64,000 bases of DNA from Elusimicrobiota bacterium (GTDB lineage: Bacteria > Elusimicrobiota > Elusimicrobia > Elusimicrobiales > UBA9959): NCBI GenBank assembly GCA_026388155.1, contig JAPLKI010000022.1, positions 1 to 64,000 of the forward strand, written 5' to 3'. Position numbers and translations under genes: made by a program. Shown here one piece after another: positions 25,821 through 34,314 of the stretch (its first letter is position 1; each line of letters starts with the position of its first letter). A model generated the notes under the pieces. It searched no databases and was not told where the DNA came from. It was given only the letters and a program-made list of their open reading frames with translations.

Positions 25821-27410
25821 TCAGACGTTGTTTACCGGAGTCCCGCCGGTGTATGAGGTGAATCCGACGTTGCCGGTTACTGTTATAAGCGTGCCATACG
25901 CATTGATTGCTCCATTGCCCGAGTTCAGCGCCACGTTGCCTGTGACCGATATGTTCGTCGCGGTTATTCCAGCCGTGCTGACCGATTCTGTGGTCGTGCC
26001 CGACTCGCGGTAAAACCTGTTGTGCGCCACGATGCCGGTATACATTTTGATCAGATACGTGACGTTGCTGGACAGAAGATGAAACTCGTTGGCGATTATG
26101 GCTACCCTGCCGTTGTTATTCGTGCCCGGGCTGCCGTGGATGAGCGTGATATCGCCGGAAGAAGCGCGGAATACGCAGCCCTGGATAAGCACGGAGTTCG
26201 CTGAAATATATCCGTTCCCGCAGGCAGGCCCCGCTGAGCCCATATCGCCCATAGCCTGAAACTCGCAATCACGGATTACCGAGCCGCCTACGGCACTTGA
26301 ACCGCAGACCAGCCGTATCGCGGAATACGCGCCTGTGGAAGCTGTGTGGCCGATCAGTCCAATCCGTTCAAGGCGTGTCAGACGTCCGCTAAGCGAGATA
26401 TCGTTAGACGCAACCGCCCCGCGCCCCGAAAAAAAACAGTTGACCTTGAAGTCCCTAAGCTCAATATAGGTGCCATTCCCGATGTGGCTGATTATCGGAA
26501 CCGCCCCAAGGGCGGCATCGGCCTTGATTATAGTGGCGTTTATTCCCTGCCCCTTAAGTATCGTGTTATCTGGGATGTTCAAGGTGGCGTTAATAATGTA
26601 TGTTCCTTCCCGCAAAACGACGGTGCTCGCTCCTGTATAAACGCCTTTGGCATTCAAGGCTGTCTGGATATTGGCCGTGTCGGTTGCGGCTACGCCAGTG
26701 GGCGCGGGCACCACGGTTGTTGAGTAACCGCCGCCGCCCGCAGCCGCCTGCCATGCGGCGAGGCCGTTGGCATCAGACATCAGTACTTTGCCGCTGCCCT
26801 GCTGGCCATCCACTATCTTTATCTGGCCGGTTAAGGTCAGTAATCCGCTGGCTTTCGTAAATTTGAGCTTGTCATTGCCGCTTATTGCTCCGGCATCGTT
26901 GAAAATCACGTGTTCATTTGAACCTGCTATGGAAGCCGTGTTGGCGGTTGGAACCGATATGGCTGGATTGGTCGCGGTATTTCCAGTGTCCGTATATGTA
27001 ACCGTGGATTCTCCAGAAACGGAGGCGAGGAATTTCTCCTGGTCTGTGGCTGTGGACTTGTAAATCTTGTATCCCGTAGCGCCTTTTGCGATTTCCCATT
27101 GGATAATAACCGGCAGAGGCGTTGTGGGCTGGGTTACCTGCGCCTCAACGGTTGCAGGGATTTTGCCTTCCGTGGTTTCGCCTGCAGCGTTGACAGCCGT
27201 CACCTTGTAGAAATAAGCCGTGTTGCCTAATAGGTTCGCGCCTGCGGCTCCGCTGCCGAGCGTGGCGAGCGTAGTTCTCGGCGGCCTTAAAAAAGCCTGC
27301 TGGACATGCGCGTCTATGGCTTCCAGATTGGCGTTCGCGCCCTGGCCCCAGTTAAGGTCGCCGGTATCGCGCTTTGAAAGTTTCAGTTTGTCTGTAAAAG
27401 TTTCTGCCAT
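25821..27410 (-). CDS. Parallel beta-helix fibre protein
   Basis: A 529-residue protein. Residues ~60-150 contain an FN3-like unit (Y-F-Y-K-V-T-A-V-N-A-A-G-E). From about 255 on it shows the pectate-lyase-like pattern of a right-handed beta-helix: I-Q-T-A-L-N-A-K-G, V-V-L-R-E-G-T-Y, L-N-I-P-D-N-T-I-L-K-G-Q-G, then repeats of I-x-D-C-x-F and N-x-x-x-x-x-x-N. Such domains are common in phage fibres and tailspikes and may bind or cut polysaccharide. Its place inside the head module rather than the tail is unusual. Confidence 0.7.
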   Translation of the reverse strand: MAETFTDKLKLSKRDTGDLNWGQGANANLEAIDAHVQQAFLRPPRTTLATLGSGAAGANLLGNTAYFYKVTAVNAAGETTEGKIPATVEAQVTQPTTPLPVIIQWEIAKGATGYKIYKSTATDQEKFLASVSGESTVTYTDTGNTATNPAISVPTANTASIAGSNEHVIFNDAGAISGNDKLKFTKASGLLTLTGQIKIVDGQQGSGKVLMSDANGLAAWQAAAGGGGYSTTVVPAPTGVAATDTANIQTALNAKGVYTGASTVVLREGTYIINATLNIPDNTILKGQGINATIIKADAALGAVPIISHIGNGTYIELRDFKVNCFFSGRGAVASNDISLSGRLTRLERIGLIGHTASTGAYSAIRLVCGSSAVGGSVIRDCEFQAMGDMGSAGPACGNGYISANSVLIQGCVFRASSGDITLIHGSPGTNNNGRVAIIANEFHLLSSNVTYLIKMYTGIVAHNRFYRESGTTTESVSTAGITATNISVTGNVALNSGNGAINAYGTLITVTGNVGFTSYTGGTPVNNV

Positions 27411-27419
27411 TGTATTGCC

Positions 27420-27845
27420 TCAAAATCCGTATGTCTCCGCGCCGAACGGCGCTTCGCCAAAACCTCTGACCGGCGCGCCCCAAGGCCTTGAATTAAACGG
27501 CATCAGGTGAAAGCCGCCGGGATCGGGCTGGCCGTACGGGCCAACGCCGAATAAGCCGTCGCCCCAGCCGGAGTCTTCAACTGCGACCATGGTGTAAAAC
27601 CTATCAGGACCAGCATCAGCTTCATGGTCATCATAATGGAATACTCCCGTGCCCAAAATTTTCTCATCGGCTATTCGCCGGCCTAATTCATTCTTGACTG
27701 CCGATTTGTAAAGCCGGAATCCTCGTAACCGGCGGTTTGCCTTAAACTCCGCCGGATAATCGGACCAGGTAAGCCGTATATACGTCGGCTCCACTTGCGC
27801 CACCCTGAAATTGGGTGGCGGCGGCAGGGGGAAAGGATGTGCCAC
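27420..27845 (-). CDS. FN3-like small virion protein
   Basis: A 141-residue protein starting at GTG with GGAGATAG upstream. The pattern P-P-P-P-N-F-R-V-A, Y-I-R-L-T-W-S-D, G-F-R-L-Y-K-S and F-Y-T-M-V-A-V-E-D is a single fibronectin-III-like domain, followed by a Gly/Pro-rich tail (G-P-Y-G-Q-P-D). It is the third FN3-bearing gene in a row, so these are probably cofunctional surface proteins. Confidence 0.6.
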   Translation of the reverse strand: MAHPFPLPPPPNFRVAQVEPTYIRLTWSDYPAEFKANRRLRGFRLYKSAVKNELGRRIADEKILGTGVFHYDDHEADAGPDRFYTMVAVEDSGWGDGLFGVGPYGQPDPGGFHLMPFNSRPWGAPVRGFGEAPFGAETYGF

Positions 27846-27848
27846 TGG

Positions 27849-28061
27849 CTATCTCCTCTTGTTTTCCTTCCCGTTCGGTTTTGCCGGTGCGTCTGCGGGT
27901 AATTCCGTGTAGCCGGTTTTAAGCAGCCGGTCCTTGGTTTCCGGCAATTTAACCTCACAGAGTCCGTCCACAACCTCTACAGTGCCTTCGGCGTAAGAGG
28001 CCTCTATGACTGGCGCGTCCTTAGTGCCGAAGGGGGGATACAGTTTTTTAAGCCTGAACAT
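27849..28061 (-). CDS. Small protein next to major capsid gene
   Basis: A 70-residue protein with AAGGAGG before its ATG, between capsid and FN3 genes. It has a beta-like middle (G-T-V-E-V-V-D-G-L-C-E-V-K-L-P) and a basic tail. Size and position would fit a minor head or decoration protein. No family recognised. Confidence 0.5.
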   Translation of the reverse strand: MFRLKKLYPPFGTKDAPVIEASYAEGTVEVVDGLCEVKLPETKDRLLKTGYTELPADAPAKPNGKENKRR

Positions 28062-28070
28062 CCGGCCTCC

Positions 28071-28973
28071 TTATAGGGTCACACCGGCCAGCCTCGACGC
28101 TTTGATATCATTGGCCAGGACCAGCGTGATGTCCTCAAAGATGTCGAACTCGCTGCCCTGCGAGGATTTCTGCGCCAGCCGGAGCATCTTAAGCGGCGTT
28201 AATTCGCCTATCCAGACGGCGGAGGTGTCCAACACGAAAATGTCCGTGCAGTTGGTGGCGGTCCCCTGCGTCTGCGCGTCCGATATCCAGATTGACCGGA
28301 ATATCGGGATGCCGTTGTAGCTCTGAACCCGGAACCCGCCTTTGACCTCCATTGTGTCAGTGAACCGCTGCTGCGCCTGCAAAAGCCCATTCAGCTTACG
28401 GTTGGCTTTCTTGGACATGATGAGCATGCTGGGATTGCCCCTGTTCATGTCGATGGCCGCGTCCAGCAGTTCGAGCGTCAGTGGCGCGCCGTTCGCACCG
28501 GCTATCGCCATCTGTCCCGGAGGAATGAGCTTCCGGATGCCGTTGAACTGTTTGTTATTGACGGAAGAGTCGCCGTTTATGAGGGCGTTCTCTTCGGTGT
28601 CTCGCACGTTCTGCAGGCCGTTCTCGACTTCCTCGGCTTCCACGTCCAGCATACTCTTGCCTACCGCCTGGAGCTTGCGGGTTATCTTCCTGCGGTCCAG
28701 AATGCTCGCATAGGGGAACGTCTTTTGCGCGACGCCACCCTGCGTTTCCGTGGGCTCCTCGCTGTCGTTCACGAAACTGGCGCCCGCGCCTCTTGATGTG
28801 CGCTGGTTCAGTATCCACGCGGAGCCGGAGCCCGGCTTGCGGGGCAGGTTCACGCGCAGCGGGTTATTTACCTCGATGAGTTCCTGCAGCACCTTGTCCA
28901 CCATGGGCTGCTGGAGCGCGCCGCCCGCGTTCGCCATGTCTAACGCCTTCTTGAGTTGTTCCAAATCGTTCAT
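28071..28973 (-). CDS. Major capsid protein (HK97 fold)
   Basis: A 300-residue protein downstream of the protease/scaffold gene. An N-terminal helical part is followed by P-G-S-G-S-A-W-I-L-N-Q-R, then the E-loop-like segment with A-S-I-L-D-R-R-K-I-T-R-K, a spine-helix region (E-V-E-N-G-L-Q-N-V-R-D-T-E-E-N), and a C-terminal P-domain strand (F-D-I-F-E-D-I-T-L-V-L-A). These features and the gene order give a confident HK97-type call. GGAGGAAC site upstream. Confidence 0.8.
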   Translation of the reverse strand: MNDLEQLKKALDMANAGGALQQPMVDKVLQELIEVNNPLRVNLPRKPGSGSAWILNQRTSRGAGASFVNDSEEPTETQGGVAQKTFPYASILDRRKITRKLQAVGKSMLDVEAEEVENGLQNVRDTEENALINGDSSVNNKQFNGIRKLIPPGQMAIAGANGAPLTLELLDAAIDMNRGNPSMLIMSKKANRKLNGLLQAQQRFTDTMEVKGGFRVQSYNGIPIFRSIWISDAQTQGTATNCTDIFVLDTSAVWIGELTPLKMLRLAQKSSQGSEFDIFEDITLVLANDIKASRLAGVTL

Positions 28974-28985
28974 TATTAGTTCCTC

Positions 28986-29486
28986 CTATTTGCTTTCTCG
29001 AACTGCCAGTACCGCCCGGAGCTTTTTCTCTGGGGGCAGGCTGTCGAACTGCTTCCTGAGTTCCTCGGCCTCGCTGTCCGGCTGGACGAGTCCTTTGCGC
29101 AGGGTGGGAACCGCTTTTAGCGCGGCTTCCAGCTGCTTGGCGACCTCGCCCGCAACCAATTTGGCCAGGTCCGCCGGTTCGACCGGCTTGACTGCCGCCG
29201 GGGCCGGTTCAATGGCTGGCGGCTTGAGCAGCGTTTTAAGCTGCTGCGCGATGACGCCGGAGTGGCCGCCAATGCTTATCAGCTTGTCCAGCAGGCCGCC
29301 GACGTTCGATTTCTGGATTTCAGCAGGTTTCTGCGCCTGTACCTGCGCGACTGTGTCGTCAGGCTTGGGTTTCTCTTCCGGGGCCGGTGCAGCGGCCTTT
29401 GGCGTGGCAGGCGGCTCGGCTGCCAGCTGCGGCGCGGGATTTGCGTCATGCGCCGGTAATTCCTCTATAATCACTTCATCTGGCAT
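28986..29486 (-). CDS. Nested scaffold protein, internal start in protease gene
   Basis: An in-frame ATG at 29486 is preceded by AAGGAG with 8 bases spacing, a better ribosome-binding site than that of the full gene. It would give a 166-residue protein starting M-P-D-E-V-I-I-E-E, with a Pro/Ala-rich linker and two helical regions, the usual makeup of a scaffold. Nested scaffold genes inside proteases are known from lambda (C/Nu3). Confidence 0.6.
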   Translation of the reverse strand: MPDEVIIEELPAHDANPAPQLAAEPPATPKAAAPAPEEKPKPDDTVAQVQAQKPAEIQKSNVGGLLDKLISIGGHSGVIAQQLKTLLKPPAIEPAPAAVKPVEPADLAKLVAGEVAKQLEAALKAVPTLRKGLVQPDSEAEELRKQFDSLPPEKKLRAVLAVRESK

Positions 29487-30017
29487 TGTTTTGTCTCCTT
29501 GTTCTTCTGTTTCCTTAAGGGCTTTCGCTATATACCACCCGATAGCCTTTGCCTCCGGGTTCGCGGGGACTGATACAAGCGATACTTCAACCAGGCTCAT
29601 GCGCTGGATAATATTGACCATGCGGTCGTGTTCGGTGGAGAATTTGCGCTCTCGTTCCAGCACCTGCCCGCGAATGGAAAATTTATTAAGGACGCCTTCC
29701 TTGATTTTCTGGATGATGTCCTGTTCGGTCTTTGAAATGAGCGCGTCTATCAGAAGGCCATGCTGGTCGAACTCGACCTTAGTCACCTTGCCGATGGGCA
29801 GCTTCATGTCGTGGTTGAGCAGCACGGTGGAGTTTTTTAGCAGGTCCAGCGATGATGCTTTTAATGCCTCCTCGGTTATGATGTCGCCCTGCAAATCGAA
29901 GTCGCTTGTGGCGGCGTAACCGACAACGTGGAACTCACCGGCTTCCTCGGCAAATTTCAATACCTGTACCGGGAACGCGAATCCGACTTTTTCCAGCAAT
30001 GTGTTTTCGTCTTTCAT
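28986..30017 (-). CDS. Prohead protease fused to scaffold
   Basis: A 343-residue protein. Residues ~1-160 form an HK97-type prohead (S78/U35) serine protease: L-L-N-H-D with the catalytic His, K-F-S-I-R-G with the catalytic Ser, and V-E-V-S-L-V-S-V-P-A-N-P following. Residues ~177-343 are a Pro/Ala-rich then helical scaffold. ATG 30017 was chosen; it lies only a few bases after an intrinsic-terminator-like hairpin and lacks a clear ribosome-binding site, which is odd. A nested start (29486) can make the scaffold alone. Confidence 0.8.
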   Translation of the reverse strand: MKDENTLLEKVGFAFPVQVLKFAEEAGEFHVVGYAATSDFDLQGDIITEEALKASSLDLLKNSTVLLNHDMKLPIGKVTKVEFDQHGLLIDALISKTEQDIIQKIKEGVLNKFSIRGQVLERERKFSTEHDRMVNIIQRMSLVEVSLVSVPANPEAKAIGWYIAKALKETEEQGDKTMPDEVIIEELPAHDANPAPQLAAEPPATPKAAAPAPEEKPKPDDTVAQVQAQKPAEIQKSNVGGLLDKLISIGGHSGVIAQQLKTLLKPPAIEPAPAAVKPVEPADLAKLVAGEVAKQLEAALKAVPTLRKGLVQPDSEAEELRKQFDSLPPEKKLRAVLAVRESK

Positions 30018-30021
30018 AATT

Positions 30022-30094
30022 GCCCAAAACAAAAAAGCGCTGCCGGTCCCTATGTATTGGGACCAACAGCGCTTCGACTCAGTTCGACAGCGCT
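30022..30094 (-). promoter_or_regulatory. Attenuator-like pair of alternative hairpins
   Basis: On the minus strand three AGCGCT segments occur in order at 30089-30094, 30068-30073 and 30036-30041. The second and third form a long stem (AGCGCTG, then GGTCCC, with the matching arms) followed by TTTTTTGTTTT, an intrinsic terminator. The first can instead pair with the second, with TCGA/TCGA extending the stem, which would block the terminator. It lies between the stop at 30104 and the protease start at 30017. Confidence 0.6.
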
Positions 30095-30103
30095 AAGAGA
30101 TTG

Positions 30104-30280
30104 TTATTCCTTCAAACCGTGCATATCCTTTACGAGAACAGTTTCGTGCTTTTTAACCCGCACAAGCCGTCCGTCCTGATAATGCACTTCCAGTGTGCCG
30201 TAGAAACGCTCCCGACGGAGCTTCACTTGAAGTTCTTCAAATCGGGACTCTAAAGTTTCCGGCTTTTGCGTTTCCAGCAT
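30104..30280 (-). CDS. Small YezD/DUF2292-like protein
   Basis: A 58-residue protein. A helical start (E-T-L-E-S-R-F-E-E-L) is followed by F-Y-G-T-L-E-V-H-Y-Q-D-G-R-L-V-R-V and K-K-H-E-T-V. The pattern G-x-(V/L)-x-(I/V)-x-x-x-D-G-x-(L/V)-x-x-(I/V) near the end of a ~60-residue protein is that of the DUF2292 (YezD) family, whose function is unknown. It sits between the double methyltransferase and the attenuator-like hairpins. Confidence 0.55.
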   Translation of the reverse strand: MLETQKPETLESRFEELQVKLRRERFYGTLEVHYQDGRLVRVKKHETVLVKDMHGLKE

Positions 30281-30333
30281 ATACTCAATTGTAATGCATC
30301 GATTGGTGTTTGTCCATAAACTGTTTAAATAGT

Positions 30334-32349
30334 TTACGCCGTCGGATTGCTGCTGATAACCTCAGTATGCTTCTCGCCGGACTCCTGTAATTTCTCGAAG
30401 TAAAGATTCAATGGCTTGAGTGGGAAGTTCGAGACAAGGAGTTCGTATTTATGACGCACTCCCAATTGGTGCATGCCGGTCCACAAGGTTTTTACGCGAT
30501 AGGTTTTGAAGCCTTTGAAAAGCCCCAGTTTTTCCAGTTCGTAGCTCAGGATGAATTTCCCTTTAATACTTTTGAGTGCCGGGATTAAATCCTCCTCTTT
30601 GAAGAATTTAGCGCCGTGGTCTCCGTGCTCCTTGGGCCAGTGAATGGGATAGGGCGGGTCAAGGTAGAAAAACGTATTGTCGCCATCATACTCTTTGAGA
30701 ATATCCTGCCAATCCCAGGAATGCAACGTGACATTTTTTAGTCTCTCCTGAATGTCGGGCAGTTTAAGCGGCAGTTTGATGTGGTAGCCTTCGCCGTTCC
30801 TGCCCGTCCTTACTCCTTCCCATGCGTCAGACCTGCCCCAGTAGGTCGCTTTATTTAGATAGGCGAAGCGGTAAAATCTTTCTCTTGGCGTTTTGGGTTG
30901 GCTCTCAAACAGTTTCCGTGCCAGGGTTCTGTGTATAACCCATTCCTGTTTTTTTAGCCAGTCTAAATCCTCCGGCGTCATGCTCTTGATGAACCGATAT
31001 GAGAATATAAGGTCGGAATTAACGTCGTTGATTACTTCCGCGTCAGACCGCTTCTTATGGAAGAATACCTGCGCTCCGCCGCAGAACGCCTCAACGAATG
31101 TTTTGTGCTCCGGGATAAGCGCCAGGATTTTCTTGTATAGCCGGTATTTGCCGCCTGGGCTTTTGAAAGCGCCGTGAACCTTCTCCAGGTCCGGCGCGTC
31201 CTCAAGCTGTGGCAGGAATGGCGGCGCTTTATCCTCCATGCCTTCCGGCTCGGCTTCCAGTCCCTTCTCAATGTAAAGATTAAGCGGCTTTAATGGGAAA
31301 TTGGAGGCCATCATCTCCGTGACCCACTCTTGGTTGCCGCCCGGGCCCCGCATCTGGTTCCTGCGCTTGACGATATATACGTTGTATCCTTTGAACACTT
31401 TGACTCGTTCGGAGGGATAAGAAATTATCCACTTTGCCTTCAGGCCCTTAACGGCTTTTAGAAAATCCTCTTCCTTGAACCCGAAGTCAAAAAGGTTGAA
31501 TTTGCCGGGATACGGCGGGTCCATGTAGAAGAACGTCTCCGGGCTGTCGTAGTCTTTGAGCACCTGCAAATAGTCTTTGTTGGTGACCGCCACGTTGCGC
31601 AGCCGTTCTTGCGCACGATTCACGGTATTCGGGAAGTCTATCTTTACGCCCTCGTTGGCGGGGTTAAAGGAGCCGCCCCGCATTTTGCCGTAGGACGACC
31701 GGGTCAGATAGAATGACTTATAGAAACGGTCGCGGTCGGTTTCCGGTTTCATGGCTTTAAGGCGCTCATGGGTTTCCCTGAGGATTGTCCATTCGCGTTT
31801 TGCCAGCGCGTTACTATCCTCCGGACTGTGGTCCCGGATAAATTTATGCATGAAGGCAATCTCCGCGTCGCGGTCGTTTAATGCTTCCTGCGGTGATGGG
31901 TCCTTGGCGTAGAGCACAGCCGCGCCGCCCGCGAACGGCTCGACATAGGTGCGATGGTGGGGAATATACGAAGCTATGCGGTGAGCCAGATAGCGCTTGC
32001 CGCCGTATGAGCCGAACGCTTGGCGCACGCCTTTTTCCGTGTCTTCCTCCACGCCCGCTTCTGCGGCATCTTCCGCAATCATGGCCAGTGTCTGCTCCTG
32101 CAAAGCGTCTTGTATGGTATTCTGGAAGCCACGGCGGGTCATCTCCAACTGAACTACGATATGTAGTGCCAGGATATCCTGTGCGTCCCATGCGGTGGTT
32201 TCGTCGAATACTTTATGTCCGGCCTGCAGCATGGCCCATGCCCTGTGCAGGATGAAGTCCATAGACAACAGCTCTTGGTCCGGCAGCTTGACTGGGTCCG
32301 TCCTGAACATTTCACCGTAATCCGCAAAGTTAATTTTTATTGTTTCCAT
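30334..32349 (-). CDS. Double-domain D12-class adenine methyltransferase
   Basis: A 671-residue protein made of two full D12-class adenine-N6 methyltransferase domains. Domain 1 has F-G-S-Y-G-G-K near residue 112 and M-D-P-P-Y-P; domain 2 has F-K-S-P-G-G-K near residue 405 and L-D-P-P-Y-P. Each domain ends with the same S-N-F-P-L-K-P-L-N-L-Y, showing tandem duplication. The first ~110 residues are a helical extension. Placement between portal and protease genes suggests methylation of phage DNA at an asymmetric site, or at two sites, as protection. Confidence 0.85.
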   Translation of the reverse strand: METIKINFADYGEMFRTDPVKLPDQELLSMDFILHRAWAMLQAGHKVFDETTAWDAQDILALHIVVQLEMTRRGFQNTIQDALQEQTLAMIAEDAAEAGVEEDTEKGVRQAFGSYGGKRYLAHRIASYIPHHRTYVEPFAGGAAVLYAKDPSPQEALNDRDAEIAFMHKFIRDHSPEDSNALAKREWTILRETHERLKAMKPETDRDRFYKSFYLTRSSYGKMRGGSFNPANEGVKIDFPNTVNRAQERLRNVAVTNKDYLQVLKDYDSPETFFYMDPPYPGKFNLFDFGFKEEDFLKAVKGLKAKWIISYPSERVKVFKGYNVYIVKRRNQMRGPGGNQEWVTEMMASNFPLKPLNLYIEKGLEAEPEGMEDKAPPFLPQLEDAPDLEKVHGAFKSPGGKYRLYKKILALIPEHKTFVEAFCGGAQVFFHKKRSDAEVINDVNSDLIFSYRFIKSMTPEDLDWLKKQEWVIHRTLARKLFESQPKTPRERFYRFAYLNKATYWGRSDAWEGVRTGRNGEGYHIKLPLKLPDIQERLKNVTLHSWDWQDILKEYDGDNTFFYLDPPYPIHWPKEHGDHGAKFFKEEDLIPALKSIKGKFILSYELEKLGLFKGFKTYRVKTLWTGMHQLGVRHKYELLVSNFPLKPLNLYFEKLQESGEKHTEVISSNPTA

Positions 32350-32352
32350 AGT

Positions 32353-34314
32353 TTATTTTTCCTCCAGTACGCTTACCCATGTGCAGCGGCAGTTTGGATG
32401 CGCGGGCAGTATGTCTGACGCTTCATCCAATGCCATGATCTTGCCGAGCTTCTCACCGGGTGCTGTCTCGGCCGCATCCGCGCACTCAAGACAGGCGTCG
32501 CCCGCGAGCAGCCATTGGACTTTTTCAATTCCGGCCTGCTTAAGCGCGTCCAGATTGCCTGCATTATACGCGCGGTTCGCCTCGGTGCGGGCTATTACCT
32601 CGGCCAGAACGTCCTTGCCGATTACCCGGCTGCTCGTCTCTCTTATAATATTCCCTTCGGTATCAGTGGCCGGCTTGACTGTAATGGACTGGCTGCCGAC
32701 CCAGTTCTCGATGCGCCGCATAAGCTGTGGAATAGTTTCATTGGCCGTAATCCCTGCCGACAGCTCCTCCCGGAGCCGGTCAACCATGCCGCTTGCTAAA
32801 TTATCTGCCAACGCGGCTGCCTCGCTTTTGATTCTCTCCTGTATACCGGGGCTTAGGTCATCTACGTTTTCAAGCCCGCTTCTCTGTGCGGCCAGCGCAA
32901 GACCCTTACGTGCTGCCTCCAAAGTGAACTTCTCTATGGTTCTAGCGATGCCGTCTTTATTAACCAGCTGGAGCAGTACCTCTAAATCGCCCTCGCGCTT
33001 GATGCCCGGCAGTTTTGCTTTGACCGCGTCGCCGATTTTGCGGAACATGCCTCGCACAGCCTCAACGAACTTGTTCTCAAGCGACACTATGGCCCGCGTG
33101 GCATTGGCTATGGTCTCACGGGGATTCAGTGATTTCTGCATCTCCGGCATTCTGGGTGCTACTATCCTGCGCACCTCATCAGGACTGAACACACTGTTTT
33201 GCAAGTAGATATTGAAAATCTCAGCCTGGTCTTTTTCGTCTATGGCACGCTTGTTAAACTGGAATGACCAGTCGTTTATGCCGAAGCCCTGTCGAATGAC
33301 GTGTTTTGTCAGCTTCTCCGCCAGCCGCATCTGGAAGGGGGAAATCGTCTCATCATAAAACGTGGCCGTCTGATGGTCGCCTGTGCCCGCGCCGATATTG
33401 CCGGTCTCGATGATGGACACCTTGCTCGGCGGAACGCCGTAGACTGCCAGTATTTCGTTTCTGGTGAACTCCCGGAGCTCCAGGAACTCCATGTCTTTCT
33501 GTGTCGTGCTTATCTGCTTGAACTCTATGTCGCCTTCAAGCACCAGATCCGAATGCGCCATATCAGGGCTCTTGGCTCTGGCCGCCATATACTCGCGGTT
33601 TCGCTCAACCTGCTCCGGGGCCGCGTCCTTCATAATAAACGCACCCCTGATTTTTGCGCCGTTCAGGAAAAACGCCCTGTTGTATATCTGCGCGTATTTA
33701 TCCACCGTCACCGGTAGGATTAATGAAGCCAGCGGGGAAAGGCCGTAGAGGGTAGCCCCCTTGGTTCCCAGTTTGAAGTGGATAACTTCTCTGGGTGTGA
33801 ATTCGACCTTTCCCGGCTGGCTCCTGGAGACTTGAATATAGCCTGCAATGGAACCGTGTTCATCGGCTATAACCCGCATTGTGGTCGCGTCAAGATTCCA
33901 TAACTCCCTGGGCTTGCCGTCCGCGCCGTAAACCACCTCAAGGAACGCGTTGCCGAATACATAAACGTCGCGGGCGATATCGTCCAGTATCTCAAGGAGC
34001 GTGTCGTTTGGGTTGCAGCCGTCAAAAAAGGACTGAAGCATTTCTGCGTTTTTGGGATCGGCATTCGGTTTGGCAGGCGCCAGGCCGTAGCCTCGGGCCG
34101 TTACCGCCTTGCAGATGACGCCCACAACGGCGCGGACCCATGACGTCTGCTCATACATCTGGTTGAAAATCTCAAAGTCTATGTCCGGCAGGATGCCCTC
34201 AGTTGACGACGGCAATCCCGTCACATAAGAGATTATCTGCTTCGACGATTTTTCGACCTCGGCCCGGATTACGCTGCCGAACAACGCATTTATCAGCCGT
34301 TCCCTTATTCCCAT
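32353..34314 (-). CDS. Portal protein fused to MuF-like head morphogenesis domain
   Basis: A 653-residue protein. Residues 1 to ~420 are a HK97-type portal (D-V-Y-V-F-G-N-A-F-L-E-V-V-Y, H-F-K-L-G-T-K-G-A-T-L-Y-G-L-S-P-L). The C-terminal ~130 residues are MuF-like: A-R-T-E-A-N-R-A-Y-N-A-G, C-L-E-C, and H-P-N-C-R-C-T-W at the end. Portal and MuF are usually separate adjacent genes, so this is a fusion. ATG 34314 chosen because GGGAGA lies 8 bases upstream. Confidence 0.85.
   Translation of the reverse strand: MGIRERLINALFGSVIRAEVEKSSKQIISYVTGLPSSTEGILPDIDFEIFNQMYEQTSWVRAVVGVICKAVTARGYGLAPAKPNADPKNAEMLQSFFDGCNPNDTLLEILDDIARDVYVFGNAFLEVVYGADGKPRELWNLDATTMRVIADEHGSIAGYIQVSRSQPGKVEFTPREVIHFKLGTKGATLYGLSPLASLILPVTVDKYAQIYNRAFFLNGAKIRGAFIMKDAAPEQVERNREYMAARAKSPDMAHSDLVLEGDIEFKQISTTQKDMEFLELREFTRNEILAVYGVPPSKVSIIETGNIGAGTGDHQTATFYDETISPFQMRLAEKLTKHVIRQGFGINDWSFQFNKRAIDEKDQAEIFNIYLQNSVFSPDEVRRIVAPRMPEMQKSLNPRETIANATRAIVSLENKFVEAVRGMFRKIGDAVKAKLPGIKREGDLEVLLQLVNKDGIARTIEKFTLEAARKGLALAAQRSGLENVDDLSPGIQERIKSEAAALADNLASGMVDRLREELSAGITANETIPQLMRRIENWVGSQSITVKPATDTEGNIIRETSSRVIGKDVLAEVIARTEANRAYNAGNLDALKQAGIEKVQWLLAGDACLECADAAETAPGEKLGKIMALDEASDILPAHPNCRCTWVSVLEEK

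Noticed and set aside
28750-29919. Long plus-strand frame (389 codons) over capsid and protease genes
   Set aside because: It is antisense to genes with clear families, ribosome-binding sites and overlapping starts; its Ser/Cys-rich composition is that of a shadow frame.
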